From positions 46,298-110,297 of the forward strand of contig BJGH01000005.1 of NCBI GenBank assembly GCA_014190355.1: a DNA stretch of 64,000 nt, written 5' to 3'. How positions within the stretch are numbered: position 1 is the first letter of the stretch; the number at the start of each line of letters is the position of its first letter. The stretch is from Alphaproteobacteria bacterium. Lineage in GTDB: Bacteria > Pseudomonadota > Alphaproteobacteria > Rickettsiales > UBA1997. Positions 1 to 7,988 of this stretch are shown here, piece after piece. A program made the translations under genes and the position numbers. The notes beneath the pieces were generated by a model that saw nothing but the letters and a program-made list of their open reading frames with translations, was not told where the DNA came from and did no database searches.

Positions 1-223
1 AAATTTTAAGGATTTGATCATTGGTTAAAATTTTTACTAAATTTGGAGCATTAAAATTACTATCAAATTTTACAATATGAACATTTCCATCACCTTGGGA
101 AATTTGGATTAAACATAAACGATCTCGCATTATGTTTAAACCCATTGCTTCGGTATCAACAGCAATTGCTGTTTTAAATTCAATATCGTTTGGTAAATCG
201 TGATGATGAAGATAAGTTGACAT
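1..223 (-). CDS. rnd: Ribonuclease D-like 3'-5' exonuclease, N-terminal part (cut by window edge)
   Basis: Reading the minus strand from the ATG at 221-223 gives an open frame that runs off the left edge after about 74 codons. It begins MSTYLHHHDLP and contains VAVDTEAMGLN, the Exo I motif with the D-x-E metal ligands of DEDD-type exonucleases, then a DRLCLIQIS stretch. This matches the short (about 200 aa) RNase D-like proteins of alphaproteobacteria, which trim RNA 3' ends, rather than the longer enterobacterial enzyme with HRDC domains. The rest of the protein lies outside the window, so the Exo II and Exo III motifs cannot be checked. Its start lies just upstream in transcription of nothing else visible; ccmH is transcribed towards it. 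Confidence 0.8.
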   Translation of the reverse strand, partial: MSTYLHHHDLPNDIEFKTAIAVDTEAMGLNIMRDRLCLIQISQGDGNVHIVKFDSNFNAPNLVKILTNDQILKI

Positions 224-237
224 GAGTTATTTAGTTT

Positions 238-639
238 TTAAGTTAGTTTTTTGTGATATTTTTTAAAGATAATAAACAAAGATAAAATAAAAAATATTAA
301 TGGCAAAAACCATAATAATGGTTCATTAATAATGCTTGGAGTCATTAAAATTTCATCACCATAATCTTTGATTAAAAGTTTTTTAATTTGTTCTTTATTA
401 AGACCTTGTTTGACTTTATCGCGAATAAATTTTCTAACATTAATTGCAAATTCACTATCAGAACTTTCTATTACTTGTCCTTGGCATACCAAACAACGGA
501 TTTCTAAAAAAATTTCTCGGGCAAATTGTTCTTGTTTTGGATCATCAATTTGATCTTCAATAGTTATAGCTAATGAATTAAAATTTATTAAAAAAATACT
601 TACGATTGCGATAAATCTATAAAAATAATTCTTCATCAA
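238..639 (-). CDS. ccmH: Cytochrome c maturation protein CcmH/CycL
   Basis: This 133-aa protein has an N-terminal signal-like hydrophobic segment (about residues 8-24), a periplasmic domain with the signature RCLVCQGQ (Cys49 and Cys52), and a C-terminal membrane anchor (about 107-125). The layout is that of CcmH/CycL, which keeps apocytochrome c haem-binding cysteines reduced during haem ligation on the periplasmic side. Its start overlaps the 3' end of dapF by 23 bp, so the two are probably co-transcribed. No other ccm gene is in the window, although ccmH usually sits next to ccmF and ccmG. The family call is secure; the isolation from the rest of the pathway is the odd point. Confidence 0.9.
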   Translation of the reverse strand: MMKNYFYRFIAIVSIFLINFNSLAITIEDQIDDPKQEQFAREIFLEIRCLVCQGQVIESSDSEFAINVRKFIRDKVKQGLNKEQIKKLLIKDYGDEILMTPSIINEPLLWFLPLIFFILSLFIIFKKYHKKLT

Positions 640-1459
640 TAGTACCTTTGAATATTTTATTATAATCTCCTGTCATTATAATTTCTCCGTCAATACAATT
701 TATTTTTAATTTTCCACCAGTAAATTTGACAGTAACTTGTTGAGATTTTACCAAATTATTTTTTACAGCACAGGCAACTACTGCACATGCTCCAGATCCA
801 CATGCTGATGTTTCGCCAACTCCTCTTTCCCAGACGCGAACTACAATTAAATCATCGCTAAGAATTTGGGCAAATTCAACATTAGTTTTTTTAGGAAAAT
901 TTTGGTGATTTTCAACTTGAGGTCCAATTCTAAAAAATTCTTCATTACTAATAGCTTCATTGATAAAACTAATAGCATGAGGATTGCCAATATTGGCACA
1001 ATAAAAATTATAATTAGCATAAAAAAAATTTTCTAAAAAAATGATTTTACCCATATTTATAGAAATTTCTTTATCACTAATTTTATTACAATCAAGTATA
1101 CCTGCTAAGGTTTTGATTTTGATTTTTTTGTGGGTTGGATTTTCTTCAAATAAAAGACCTGCAACACAGCGAGTTGCATTTCCACAGGCTTCTGCTTTTG
1201 ATCCATCGCGATTATAAATATCAATTTCGTAAAACAATTGATCATTTGTTTTAAAAAGGGGAAGTTCTGGGTGATTTGGCTGTTCTGAAGATTTGATAAT
1301 AATTAGTTGATCACAACCGATATTTTTTCGATCAGCGATAATTTGAATTTGACGAGGAGAGATTTTAAAATATTGTTTACGAAAATCAAAGATAACGAAG
1401 TCATTACCAAGGGCAGACATTTTGTAAAATTGCCAGTTATTTTTTGTTTTTGCAATCAT
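617..1459 (-). CDS. dapF: Diaminopimelate epimerase
   Basis: A 280-aa protein of normal DapF length. It interconverts LL- and meso-diaminopimelate in the cytoplasm, feeding lysine and peptidoglycan synthesis. Both catalytic cysteines are visible in their motifs: Cys92 in EACGNATRC and Cys220 in SACGSGACA. The N-terminal LGNDFVIFD and the NIGCDQL segments also fit the family. The gene is 17 bp downstream of efp and overlaps ccmH, so efp-dapF-ccmH looks like one transcription unit. Retention of dapF implies a meso-DAP cell wall. No Shine-Dalgarno sequence is seen before the ATG. Confidence 0.96.
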   Translation of the reverse strand: MIAKTKNNWQFYKMSALGNDFVIFDFRKQYFKISPRQIQIIADRKNIGCDQLIIIKSSEQPNHPELPLFKTNDQLFYEIDIYNRDGSKAEACGNATRCVAGLLFEENPTHKKIKIKTLAGILDCNKISDKEISINMGKIIFLENFFYANYNFYCANIGNPHAISFINEAISNEEFFRIGPQVENHQNFPKKTNVEFAQILSDDLIVVRVWERGVGETSACGSGACAVVACAVKNNLVKSQQVTVKFTGGKLKINCIDGEIIMTGDYNKIFKGTIDEELFL

Positions 1460-1476
1460 TATTTAAAATTTTTTTA

Positions 1477-2043
1477 TTAACTTTTAGCTCTACTTACATA
1501 AGAAAAATCTTCAGTATTAATGATAATTTTTTCTCCAGATTCTATGAATGGTGGAACCATAACCCTTATGCCATTTTCTAAAATTGCTGGTTTATATGAT
1601 GCGGCAGCTGTTTGTCCTTTAACAACTGCATCAGCCTGAGAAATTACGGCTTCGACTTGCTCAGGAAGAAATATTGAAATTGGTTTGGAATTACAATATT
1701 CGACCCTAATATTCATTTCTTCTTGTAAAAAAGGAAAAGCTTCGCCAACTAGTTCTTTATTAAATTGATGGGTTTCAAAATTTTCCATATCCATGGCAAC
1801 CAACTCATCTTGATCGAAATATTGAAATTGATAGTTTTTTTGTTCGACATAGGCAATCTCAACATCTTCACTGGATGCAAAACGAGTATTGGTTTTATTG
1901 CCAGTTATAATGTTTTTCATTTCAACTTGAATATATGCCCCACCTTTTCCTGGTTTAACGTGTTCTCTTTTAACAACTTTCCATAATTGATTTTGGAATT
2001 CAATAACATTACCAATTCTTATTGAATTTGCGTTAGTTTTCAT
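1477..2043 (-). CDS. efp: Elongation factor P
   Basis: EF-P relieves ribosomes stalled at polyproline. The three-domain beta-barrel protein is recognisable from MKTNANSIRIGNV at the N-terminus through the loop HVKPGKGGAY, whose lysine (Lys33) is the position modified in many bacteria, to the C-terminal ENGIRVMVPPFIESGEKI segment. I start the gene at the second in-frame ATG, giving 188 aa, the usual family length; the upstream ATG at 2064 would add seven hydrophobic residues (MLKILYF) not seen in EF-P. No modification enzyme (EpmA/EpmB/EarP) is in the window. Polyproline or Pro-rich segments do occur nearby, for example in the PilP-like protein. Confidence 0.96.
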   Translation of the reverse strand: MKTNANSIRIGNVIEFQNQLWKVVKREHVKPGKGGAYIQVEMKNIITGNKTNTRFASSEDVEIAYVEQKNYQFQYFDQDELVAMDMENFETHQFNKELVGEAFPFLQEEMNIRVEYCNSKPISIFLPEQVEAVISQADAVVKGQTAAASYKPAILENGIRVMVPPFIESGEKIIINTEDFSYVSRAKS

Positions 2044-2174
2044 AAAATATAATATTTTTAGCATTTAAGATTTTTTAAAAATTCTACTTGTTAGTAAAAT
2101 TTTTTGTAAATTAATAAACTTATTTTGAAGTTTTTTATAAAACTTTGCAAGATAAAATATTTATAAAATTAATT

Positions 2175-3267
2175 TTAAATATTAAAATCATATTTCAAAC
2201 CTAAGGAAACTCTTTGAGTTTTGTTGGAAATTCCAGCTCCTTTAGAATTGACAAATCTTAAATTTTGGTTATAATAATCATAATATGAATCACCTCTAAT
2301 TTCTGGTATTTCAAAATAATCAAAACCTAAATTTAAAGCAAGGTCTTTTTAAAATTTATAGTTAATATTGCTACCGAAATTATAATATTTTTAGTTATTG
2401 AATTCGCTAGTAATAGTAAAGCTTCGAGCAATATGATGATCTTTGCTGTATGCGCTTACTAAATTACTAAATGCTCCATAAACACTAAACTTTAATTTAT
2501 CATTAAAAAAACCATATTTAAAGCTTGCTCCTATGTATGGGACTCTAAATTTTTGATAATAATTAATGGCATTAAAGCCATTAGATTGTTGGTTAATATT
2601 TCTTAGTCCAACTTGAGAACATATATTTTTATTAAAATCTTCTTCAGTACATGAGTAACTAATATTTTGAAGACTATCGCTAAATTTAAAGCGATGTTCA
2701 CGATAACCAAGATTGACATCGATAAACTTTAGAAAATCGCTTGAGGTGTTTATGTCAAATTCCTCGATTTTTGTCTCAGTTAGTGAATATGAATAATGAG
2801 TCTAGGCATTATGGTTTACATTACCTTCACCTCCACCCAGACTTCCCAGCCAATCATAATCTGTCATATATGATTTAGAAGAGTTTCTAAATAAACCTGC
2901 ATAACTAGGCATTGATTTTAATGTGATCTTCAACCTCAAAGCCTGAATTTAGCCTTAACATTTTGACATCACGAAATTTCCAATTGAGTTCGTTAATTTT
3001 TTTGTTATTTAGATATACATTTTCCTGTGAAATTCCTCGAGCTTTTTCGATAGCAATCGAAGTAGTAAGACCTTTAATGAAAATTTTTGATTTTAGATTA
3101 TATTGATTGTCAGCTAAGTTAGTATCTTTGGTGGTTTTTTTGTTAAAATATTTTCATCAGTTTTAGGGGTGGTATTTTCAATTTTTTTTTAATTCATTAG
3201 AAATAGCTTGGTTACTGATAAATACTAAGAAAATGAAATTTAATATAATTATTTTTTTTAAGAACAT
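2175..3267 (-). pseudogene. Decayed omptin-family outer-membrane protease
   Basis: The minus strand from the ATG at 3265-3267 encodes a clear signal peptide (MFLKKIIILNF...SNQAIS), then loses frame near the T-run at 3182-3190 and again before 3124. It then reads YLNNKKINELNWKFRDVKML, which aligns with the omptin N-terminal region containing LDWKF, shifts frame near 2905-2925, and reads TDYDWLGSLGGGEGN, matching the omptin D-x-D-W catalytic segment. Further on come FRVPYIGASFKYG (omptin MPYIGL) and SKDHHIA (omptin D-x-H), and the C-terminus is KGAGISNKTQRVSLGLKYDF, close to the omptin GAGI...GLKYTF end. In-frame stops lie at 2802-2804, 2391-2393 and 2349-2351. With three stops and at least two frameshifts it cannot make a full protease. 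The family call rests on motif comparison from memory but is consistent along the whole length. Confidence 0.85.
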
Positions 3268-3296
3268 GGGTAGAAATTTTAAAATAATAAAAATAT

Positions 3297-4688
3297 TTAG
3301 TTATTGATATTTTTAACAATTTCTTCAACTACCTTTTTGGCATCTCCAAAAACCATCATAGTGTTATCATTGTAGAATAATTCATTATCAACCCCAGCAT
3401 AACCTGAAGCCATTGATCTTTTAACAAAAAATACTGTTTTAGCCAAGGATACATCGAGAATAGGCATACCATAAATAGGACTTGATTTATCTGTTTTGGC
3501 TGAAGGATTAGTAATATCATTTGCTCCAATAATAAATGCAACATCAGTTGTTTTAAACTCGGAATTGATTTCTTCCAGTTCAAAAACATCATCGTAGGAA
3601 ATTTTAGCCTCCGCAAGTAAAACATTCATATGTCCAGGCATTCTTCCTGCAACTGGGTGTATGGCAAATTTTACAGATATTCCAGCATTTTGAAGGAGGT
3701 GGGTCATTTCAGCAACTGCATGTTGAGCTCCTGCAACTGCCATTCCATAACCTGGAACGATAATAACGCTAGATGCATTTTTCATTATATAAGCAACATC
3801 TTCAGCAGAGCTTTGATGAATTGGTTTTTGTTCTTTTTGTTCGGTATTGCTAATATTTTGTTGACCAAAAGATGAAAACATAACATTGAAAATTGAGCGA
3901 TTCATCGCTTTACACATAATATAGCTAAGTATTGCTCCACTTGCTCCAACAAGTGCTCCAGTGATAATAAGTAGCTGATTATTGAGTGTGAAGCCTATTC
4001 CACTGGCAGCCCATCCCGAATACGAATTGAGCATCGAAACAATAACAGGCATATCTGCACCTCCAACCGGAGCAATTAAAACAACTCCAATAAAGAAAGA
4101 CAACAAGCATAAAATGATGAATAAAAATTTTGAACCAAATATACAAAATAAAATTAAAAGGATCAATAATATTGCACCAAAAATTTTAGCATAAAGTTGG
4201 GGATTTTTTTTAAAAATTACAAATTTTGAACCAATATTGCCATTGAGCTTGAGGAAAGCAATTATTGATCCAGTAAAGGTGATTGCCCCAATTACCAATC
4301 CGAGACCCATTTCAATTAGGCTGGAATTTTTGATTTTTTCATCTTCAACAATGTTGAATGAATTAGGAAACCATAATGCAGACATCGCTATAAAAACTGC
4401 ACATAATCCAACTAAGGAGTGAAATCCTGCAACTAATTGAGGCATGGCAGTCATTTTAACTTTTTTAGCAATAAAATAACCTATTATTCCTCCTATGGCA
4501 ATTCCCAAAATAATAATTATTGTATTGTGAACCTGAGGTAAAAGGAGGGTTGTTATAATTGCAATTGCCATTCCAATCATGCCAAGATAGTTTCCTTGTC
4601 TTGAGGTTTTTGGAGATGACAAGCCATAAAGAGAAAGAATGAAACAAATCGCTGAAACTAAGTATGACAAAGCTGTATAGGTTGACAT
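3297..4688 (-). CDS. pntB: NAD(P) transhydrogenase subunit beta
   Basis: A 463-aa protein of normal PntB length. The first 260 or so residues form many hydrophobic segments (domain II, the proton channel), and the C-terminal 170 residues form the NADP(H)-binding domain III, with [20 protein letters not shown] as its glycine-rich motif and later [15 protein letters not shown]-like and [11 protein letters not shown] segments. With PntA it uses the proton gradient to transfer hydride from NADH to NADP+. The pntA genes normally precede pntB directly, but here the upstream neighbour is kdsD and the downstream one is the omptin remnant. The catalytic partner must therefore be encoded elsewhere. Confidence 0.96.
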   Translation of the reverse strand: MSTYTALSYLVSAICFILSLYGLSSPKTSRQGNYLGMIGMAIAIITTLLLPQVHNTIIIILGIAIGGIIGYFIAKKVKMTAMPQLVAGFHSLVGLCAVFIAMSALWFPNSFNIVEDEKIKNSSLIEMGLGLVIGAITFTGSIIAFLKLNGNIGSKFVIFKKNPQLYAKIFGAILLILLILFCIFGSKFLFIILCLLSFFIGVVLIAPVGGADMPVIVSMLNSYSGWAASGIGFTLNNQLLIITGALVGASGAILSYIMCKAMNRSIFNVMFSSFGQQNISNTEQKEQKPIHQSSAEDVAYIMKNASSVIIVPGYGMAVAGAQHAVAEMTHLLQNAGISVKFAIHPVAGRMPGHMNVLLAEAKISYDDVFELEEINSEFKTTDVAFIIGANDITNPSAKTDKSSPIYGMPILDVSLAKTVFFVKRSMASGYAGVDNELFYNDNTMMVFGDAKKVVEEIVKNINN

Positions 4689-4761
4689 AGTTTTATAAAG
4701 TTAAATTTAAAAAAATTTCAGAATTAATATTTAAAAAAAATTTTTTTAATTCAAATTTAAA

Positions 4762-5721
4762 TTAAGTATTAATTTCTTTTAAACAATCATGAATATGAAT
4801 TATTCCAATTAATTTATTTTTTTCACAAATAAATAAACTAGTAATCGATTTTTTATTCATTATTTCAATAGCATCGTTTACCAATAAATCTTGATCAATA
4901 ATTTGTGGATTTTTATTCATGATTTCAATGGCAGTCTTTTCTAAGAAATTATTGTTAAAATTTCTTCTTAAATCTCCATCAGTGATAACCCCAATTAATA
5001 AACCATCTTGATCAATTACGGCAACGCAGCCAAGGCTTTTGGAGGTAATTTCAAGTAAAACCTCAGGCATTTTTTGATGAGCTCTAACAGTAGCTAATGA
5101 TTCTTTAGATCTCATAAGAGATTTAACTTTTAATAATGCAGATCCGAGCTTGCCTCCAGGGTGAAAAACTGCAAAATTTTCGTTAGTAAAATTTCTAATT
5201 TTTAGCAGACCTACAGCTAGTGCATCGCCAAGAGCCAGCATCATGGTTGTAGAGGTAGTTGGAGCATTGATATCATTTGCTTCATCAATATCTGGAATAA
5301 TTAGACAAACATTGCTTAATCTCGCTAGTTCTGAGTTCTGTTTTTTAGTAATCCCAATTAAGGCGATATTAAATTTTTTGCAGTAATAAAGTTGATCACG
5401 AATTTCTTTGGTTTGACCTGAATTGGAAAGTAAAATGACTAGATCATTTTTTTCAATCATTCCTAAATCTCCATGACTAGCTTCGCAAGGGTGAACAAAG
5501 AATGATGGAGTTCCTGTTGAGGCAAATGTTGCAGAGATTTTTTTAGCAATATGTCCAGATTTGCCAATGCCACTTACAATAACTTTACCACTACATTTAA
5601 AAATAAGTTGTAATGCCTCAATAAAATTATCATCAAAAGTTTTTTTTAACTTTTCTAAGCCATTGATTTCATTATCAATCACTGCGATAGCATCTTGGAT
5701 TAAAGTTTTTTTATCAAGCAT
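4762..5721 (-). CDS. kdsD: D-arabinose-5-phosphate isomerase (KdsD/KpsF)
   Basis: A 319-aa protein with an N-terminal SIS sugar-isomerase domain (GIGKSGHIAKKISATFASTG, then HPCEASHGDLG and LSNSGQTKE) and two C-terminal CBS repeats (from about residue 200). This is the standard architecture of KdsD/KpsF/GutQ enzymes, which convert ribulose-5-phosphate to arabinose-5-phosphate, the first step to Kdo in LPS. The gene is 73 bp upstream of pntB on the same strand. The 239-bp space before it is shared with divergent pyrE and holds a strong inverted repeat. KpsF (capsule) and KdsD cannot be separated by sequence alone; no capsule export genes are nearby. Confidence 0.93.
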   Translation of the reverse strand: MLDKKTLIQDAIAVIDNEINGLEKLKKTFDDNFIEALQLIFKCSGKVIVSGIGKSGHIAKKISATFASTGTPSFFVHPCEASHGDLGMIEKNDLVILLSNSGQTKEIRDQLYYCKKFNIALIGITKKQNSELARLSNVCLIIPDIDEANDINAPTTSTTMMLALGDALAVGLLKIRNFTNENFAVFHPGGKLGSALLKVKSLMRSKESLATVRAHQKMPEVLLEITSKSLGCVAVIDQDGLLIGVITDGDLRRNFNNNFLEKTAIEIMNKNPQIIDQDLLVNDAIEIMNKKSITSLFICEKNKLIGIIHIHDCLKEINT

Positions 5722-5760
5722 AAAACTAGCTGGTTTTTTTTCAAAAGTTTTTTTTTAAAA

Positions 5761-5803
5761 AATATTTGTAATATTTAAATTGGCAATTTAATTTACAAAT
5801 ATT
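5761..5803. promoter_or_regulatory. Inverted repeat between kdsD and pyrE
   Basis: AATATTTGTAA at 5761-5771 is exactly complementary to TTACAAATATT at 5793-5803, and inside it TAAATT (5776-5781) pairs with AATTTA (5785-5790) around a GGC loop. The structure lies 40 bp upstream of the kdsD start and in the shared upstream region of pyrE. It could be an operator for a dimeric regulator or a leader hairpin for kdsD. AT-rich sequence forms chance palindromes, but an 11-bp perfect arm plus a nested arm is more than the surrounding sequence shows. Confidence 0.4.
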
Positions 5804-5960
5804 ATAAAATTAAAAGTTAAATTGAAAGTTAAATTTAATTAGGTTAACTAGTTTTTTTATGATCTTATTTATAAATTAGATAGATTTTAACAATTTTAAA
5901 ATTAAACTAAATATTGCTTTAGTTTGCTTATAATTCTAAAGAATTATTCTTAACATTAAC

Positions 5961-6563
5961 ATGACAAATCGCGTGGATTTTTTAAAAGAATTTATTGATA
6001 GCCAAGCTATTCTTCGTGGACATTTTATTTTGTCTTCAGGGTTGCATTCAGATACTTATATGCAATGTGCAAAAGTTTTAATGGATCCAAAACGAAGTGA
6101 AAAATTATGTAATTCTTTAGCCCAAAAATTAATCGCAAAATTTGGTGAAAATTTTGCAGACATCGTGGTTTCTCCAGCAATGGGAGGTGTGGTTGTTGGT
6201 TATGAATTAGCCCGTCAACTTGGTATCCAAGCAATTTTTTGCGAAAGAGTCAATGGACAATTTGAATTAAGAAGAGGTTTTGAAATTAATAAAAATCATC
6301 GTGTTTTAATTGTTGAAGATGTTATAACAACTGGCAAGTCATCATTGGAAACTGTAAATTTAGTAAAAAATTATACCGATAATATTATTGCTGAAGCATG
6401 TTTAGTTGATCGTTCAAATGATAAAGATTTATCCAGTAAATTATCAATTCCGGTAGTTTCCCTTATTGAAATAGCCGTTAAAACATTTGAACCAAAAAAT
6501 ATTCCCTTGGAATTAAAAAATATTCCTGCCATCAAACCTGGAAGTAGATTTTTAAAATCATGA
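5961..6563 (+). CDS. pyrE: Orotate phosphoribosyltransferase
   Basis: A 200-aa phosphoribosyltransferase that makes orotidine-5'-phosphate from orotate and PRPP. The PRPP-binding loop VLIVEDVITTGKS (about residues 115-127) is intact, preceded by the family segments FILSSGLHSDTYMQ and VVSPAMGGVVVGYELARQL. Its stop overlaps the start of metF by 4 bp, indicating coupled translation. Together with pyrC further along it shows that at least part of de novo pyrimidine synthesis is kept. A TATAAT box at 5929-5934 could be its -10 element, but no good -35 partner is visible. Confidence 0.95.
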   Translation: MTNRVDFLKEFIDSQAILRGHFILSSGLHSDTYMQCAKVLMDPKRSEKLCNSLAQKLIAKFGENFADIVVSPAMGGVVVGYELARQLGIQAIFCERVNGQFELRRGFEINKNHRVLIVEDVITTGKSSLETVNLVKNYTDNIIAEACLVDRSNDKDLSSKLSIPVVSLIEIAVKTFEPKNIPLELKNIPAIKPGSRFLKS

Positions 6564-7483
6564 AAAAAATAATTAATAAGCTAGAAGAAATTGCTCTTAA
6601 CCAAAAAGAACTGAATGTTTCTTTTGAATTTTTTCCTCCAAAAAATGACGAGATGGAAGAAAAAATGTGGCAGGCAATTTCATCATTAAGAACTTTAAAT
6701 CCAAGCTTTGTTTCAGTTACCTATGGAGCAGGAGGATCAACCCGTGAAAGAACTCATCATACTATCTCAAAAATTATTAAAGAAACCACCCTTAAACCTG
6801 CTTCGCATTTGACTTGCGTAGGTGCATCTAAACAAGAAATTTTTGAAATTTTACATAATTATTGGCAAATTGGAGTTCGTCATATTGTTGCTTTGAGAGG
6901 AGATATGCCTGCATCGAGTCCAAATTATCAACTCCATCCCAATGGTTTTAAATATGCCAATGAATTGGTGAAAGGTATCAAGGACTTAGACAAAGAAGGA
7001 ATAAATTTTGAAATATCGGTAGCTGGCTATCCAGAAAAACATCCCGAAGCTAAATCTTTAGAAGAGGATATTGATAATTTAAAGCGTAAAATTGATGCGG
7101 GAGCTAATCGCATTATTACCCAATTTTTCTTTGATACCGATGTCTTCTTGCGTTTTATTGATAAATGTCAAAAGGCTAAAATTAATGTTCCAATAGTTCC
7201 AGGAATTTTACCGGTTACCAATGTTAAACAAGCTAAACACTTTGCGAAAATGTGTGGGACAAATATTCCTAAGTGGATGGATCAGATGTTTGAAGGTTTA
7301 GATGAAAAGCAAGATACTAGACATTTGGTTGCAGGAATTGTTGCAACTGAATTATGTAGAATTCTGCATCGCAGTGGTATTGATGATTTTCATTTTTACA
7401 CACTCAATAGATCTGAGTTAACTTTAGCAATTTGCCATGTCTTGGGAGTTAGAGAAACAAATATTTCAAGCCTTGAAAATTAA
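6560..7483 (+). CDS. metF: 5,10-methylenetetrahydrofolate reductase
   Basis: A 307-aa FAD-dependent TIM-barrel enzyme reducing methylene-THF to methyl-THF for methionine synthesis. Visible family features are VSFEFFPPKNDEMEEKMW at the N-terminus, SVTYGAGGSTRERTH, the HLTCVGAS strand, ALRGDMP and FFDTDVFLRF. The length is typical of bacterial MetF. It starts within the pyrE stop (4-bp overlap), and no methionine synthase gene is in the window. Confidence 0.95.
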   Translation: MKKIINKLEEIALNQKELNVSFEFFPPKNDEMEEKMWQAISSLRTLNPSFVSVTYGAGGSTRERTHHTISKIIKETTLKPASHLTCVGASKQEIFEILHNYWQIGVRHIVALRGDMPASSPNYQLHPNGFKYANELVKGIKDLDKEGINFEISVAGYPEKHPEAKSLEEDIDNLKRKIDAGANRIITQFFFDTDVFLRFIDKCQKAKINVPIVPGILPVTNVKQAKHFAKMCGTNIPKWMDQMFEGLDEKQDTRHLVAGIVATELCRILHRSGIDDFHFYTLNRSELTLAICHVLGVRETNISSLEN

Positions 7484-7677
7484 GTTATTGCGAGGTTTAG
7501 TATAAATTTTAAAAATGTCTAAGAGCTTGCAAAATAAAGTTTTAGAGTTTAAAATAAATTTATAAAAATGCCGAAGTAGTTGCTAATGTAATAATTTTAC
7601 AATGATTTTATTTAATTATTACTACCAATTTTTCTTTAAAGCAATCAACAAGTTTTTATTAATTATATATTTAAAAT

Positions 7678-7896
7678 ATGCCAAAAGAAGATTTACTTAC
7701 CATGAACGGAATTGTTGTTGAGGTTTTGCCAAATACTATTTTTCGGGTTGAACTAGAAAATTCCCATATCATTATTGCGCATGCTTCAGGAAAGATCAGA
7801 AAGAATAAGATTCGAATTTTAAAAGGTGATAAGGTTGAAGTTGAAATGACAACCTACGACCTTAGTAAGGGAAGAATCGTTAAAAGAACAGTCTAA
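7678..7896 (+). CDS. infA: Translation initiation factor IF-1
   Basis: A 72-aa S1/OB-fold protein of exactly the expected size. It begins [19 protein letters not shown] and continues through [24 protein letters not shown] and [21 protein letters not shown], which are all IF-1 hallmarks. It binds the ribosomal A site during initiation. It stands alone between metF (194 bp upstream) and topA (92 bp downstream), each gap being AT-rich with no further feature seen. Confidence 0.97.
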   Translation: MPKEDLLTMNGIVVEVLPNTIFRVELENSHIIIAHASGKIRKNKIRILKGDKVEVEMTTYDLSKGRIVKRTV

Positions 7897-7988
7897 TTTT
7901 ATCTGTCTTTAATTAGTGTTTGTTGATTTATAAAAACATAATTTTAAAAATATTTACCTTCTTAATTACTTAAAATCTGAGAAATATA

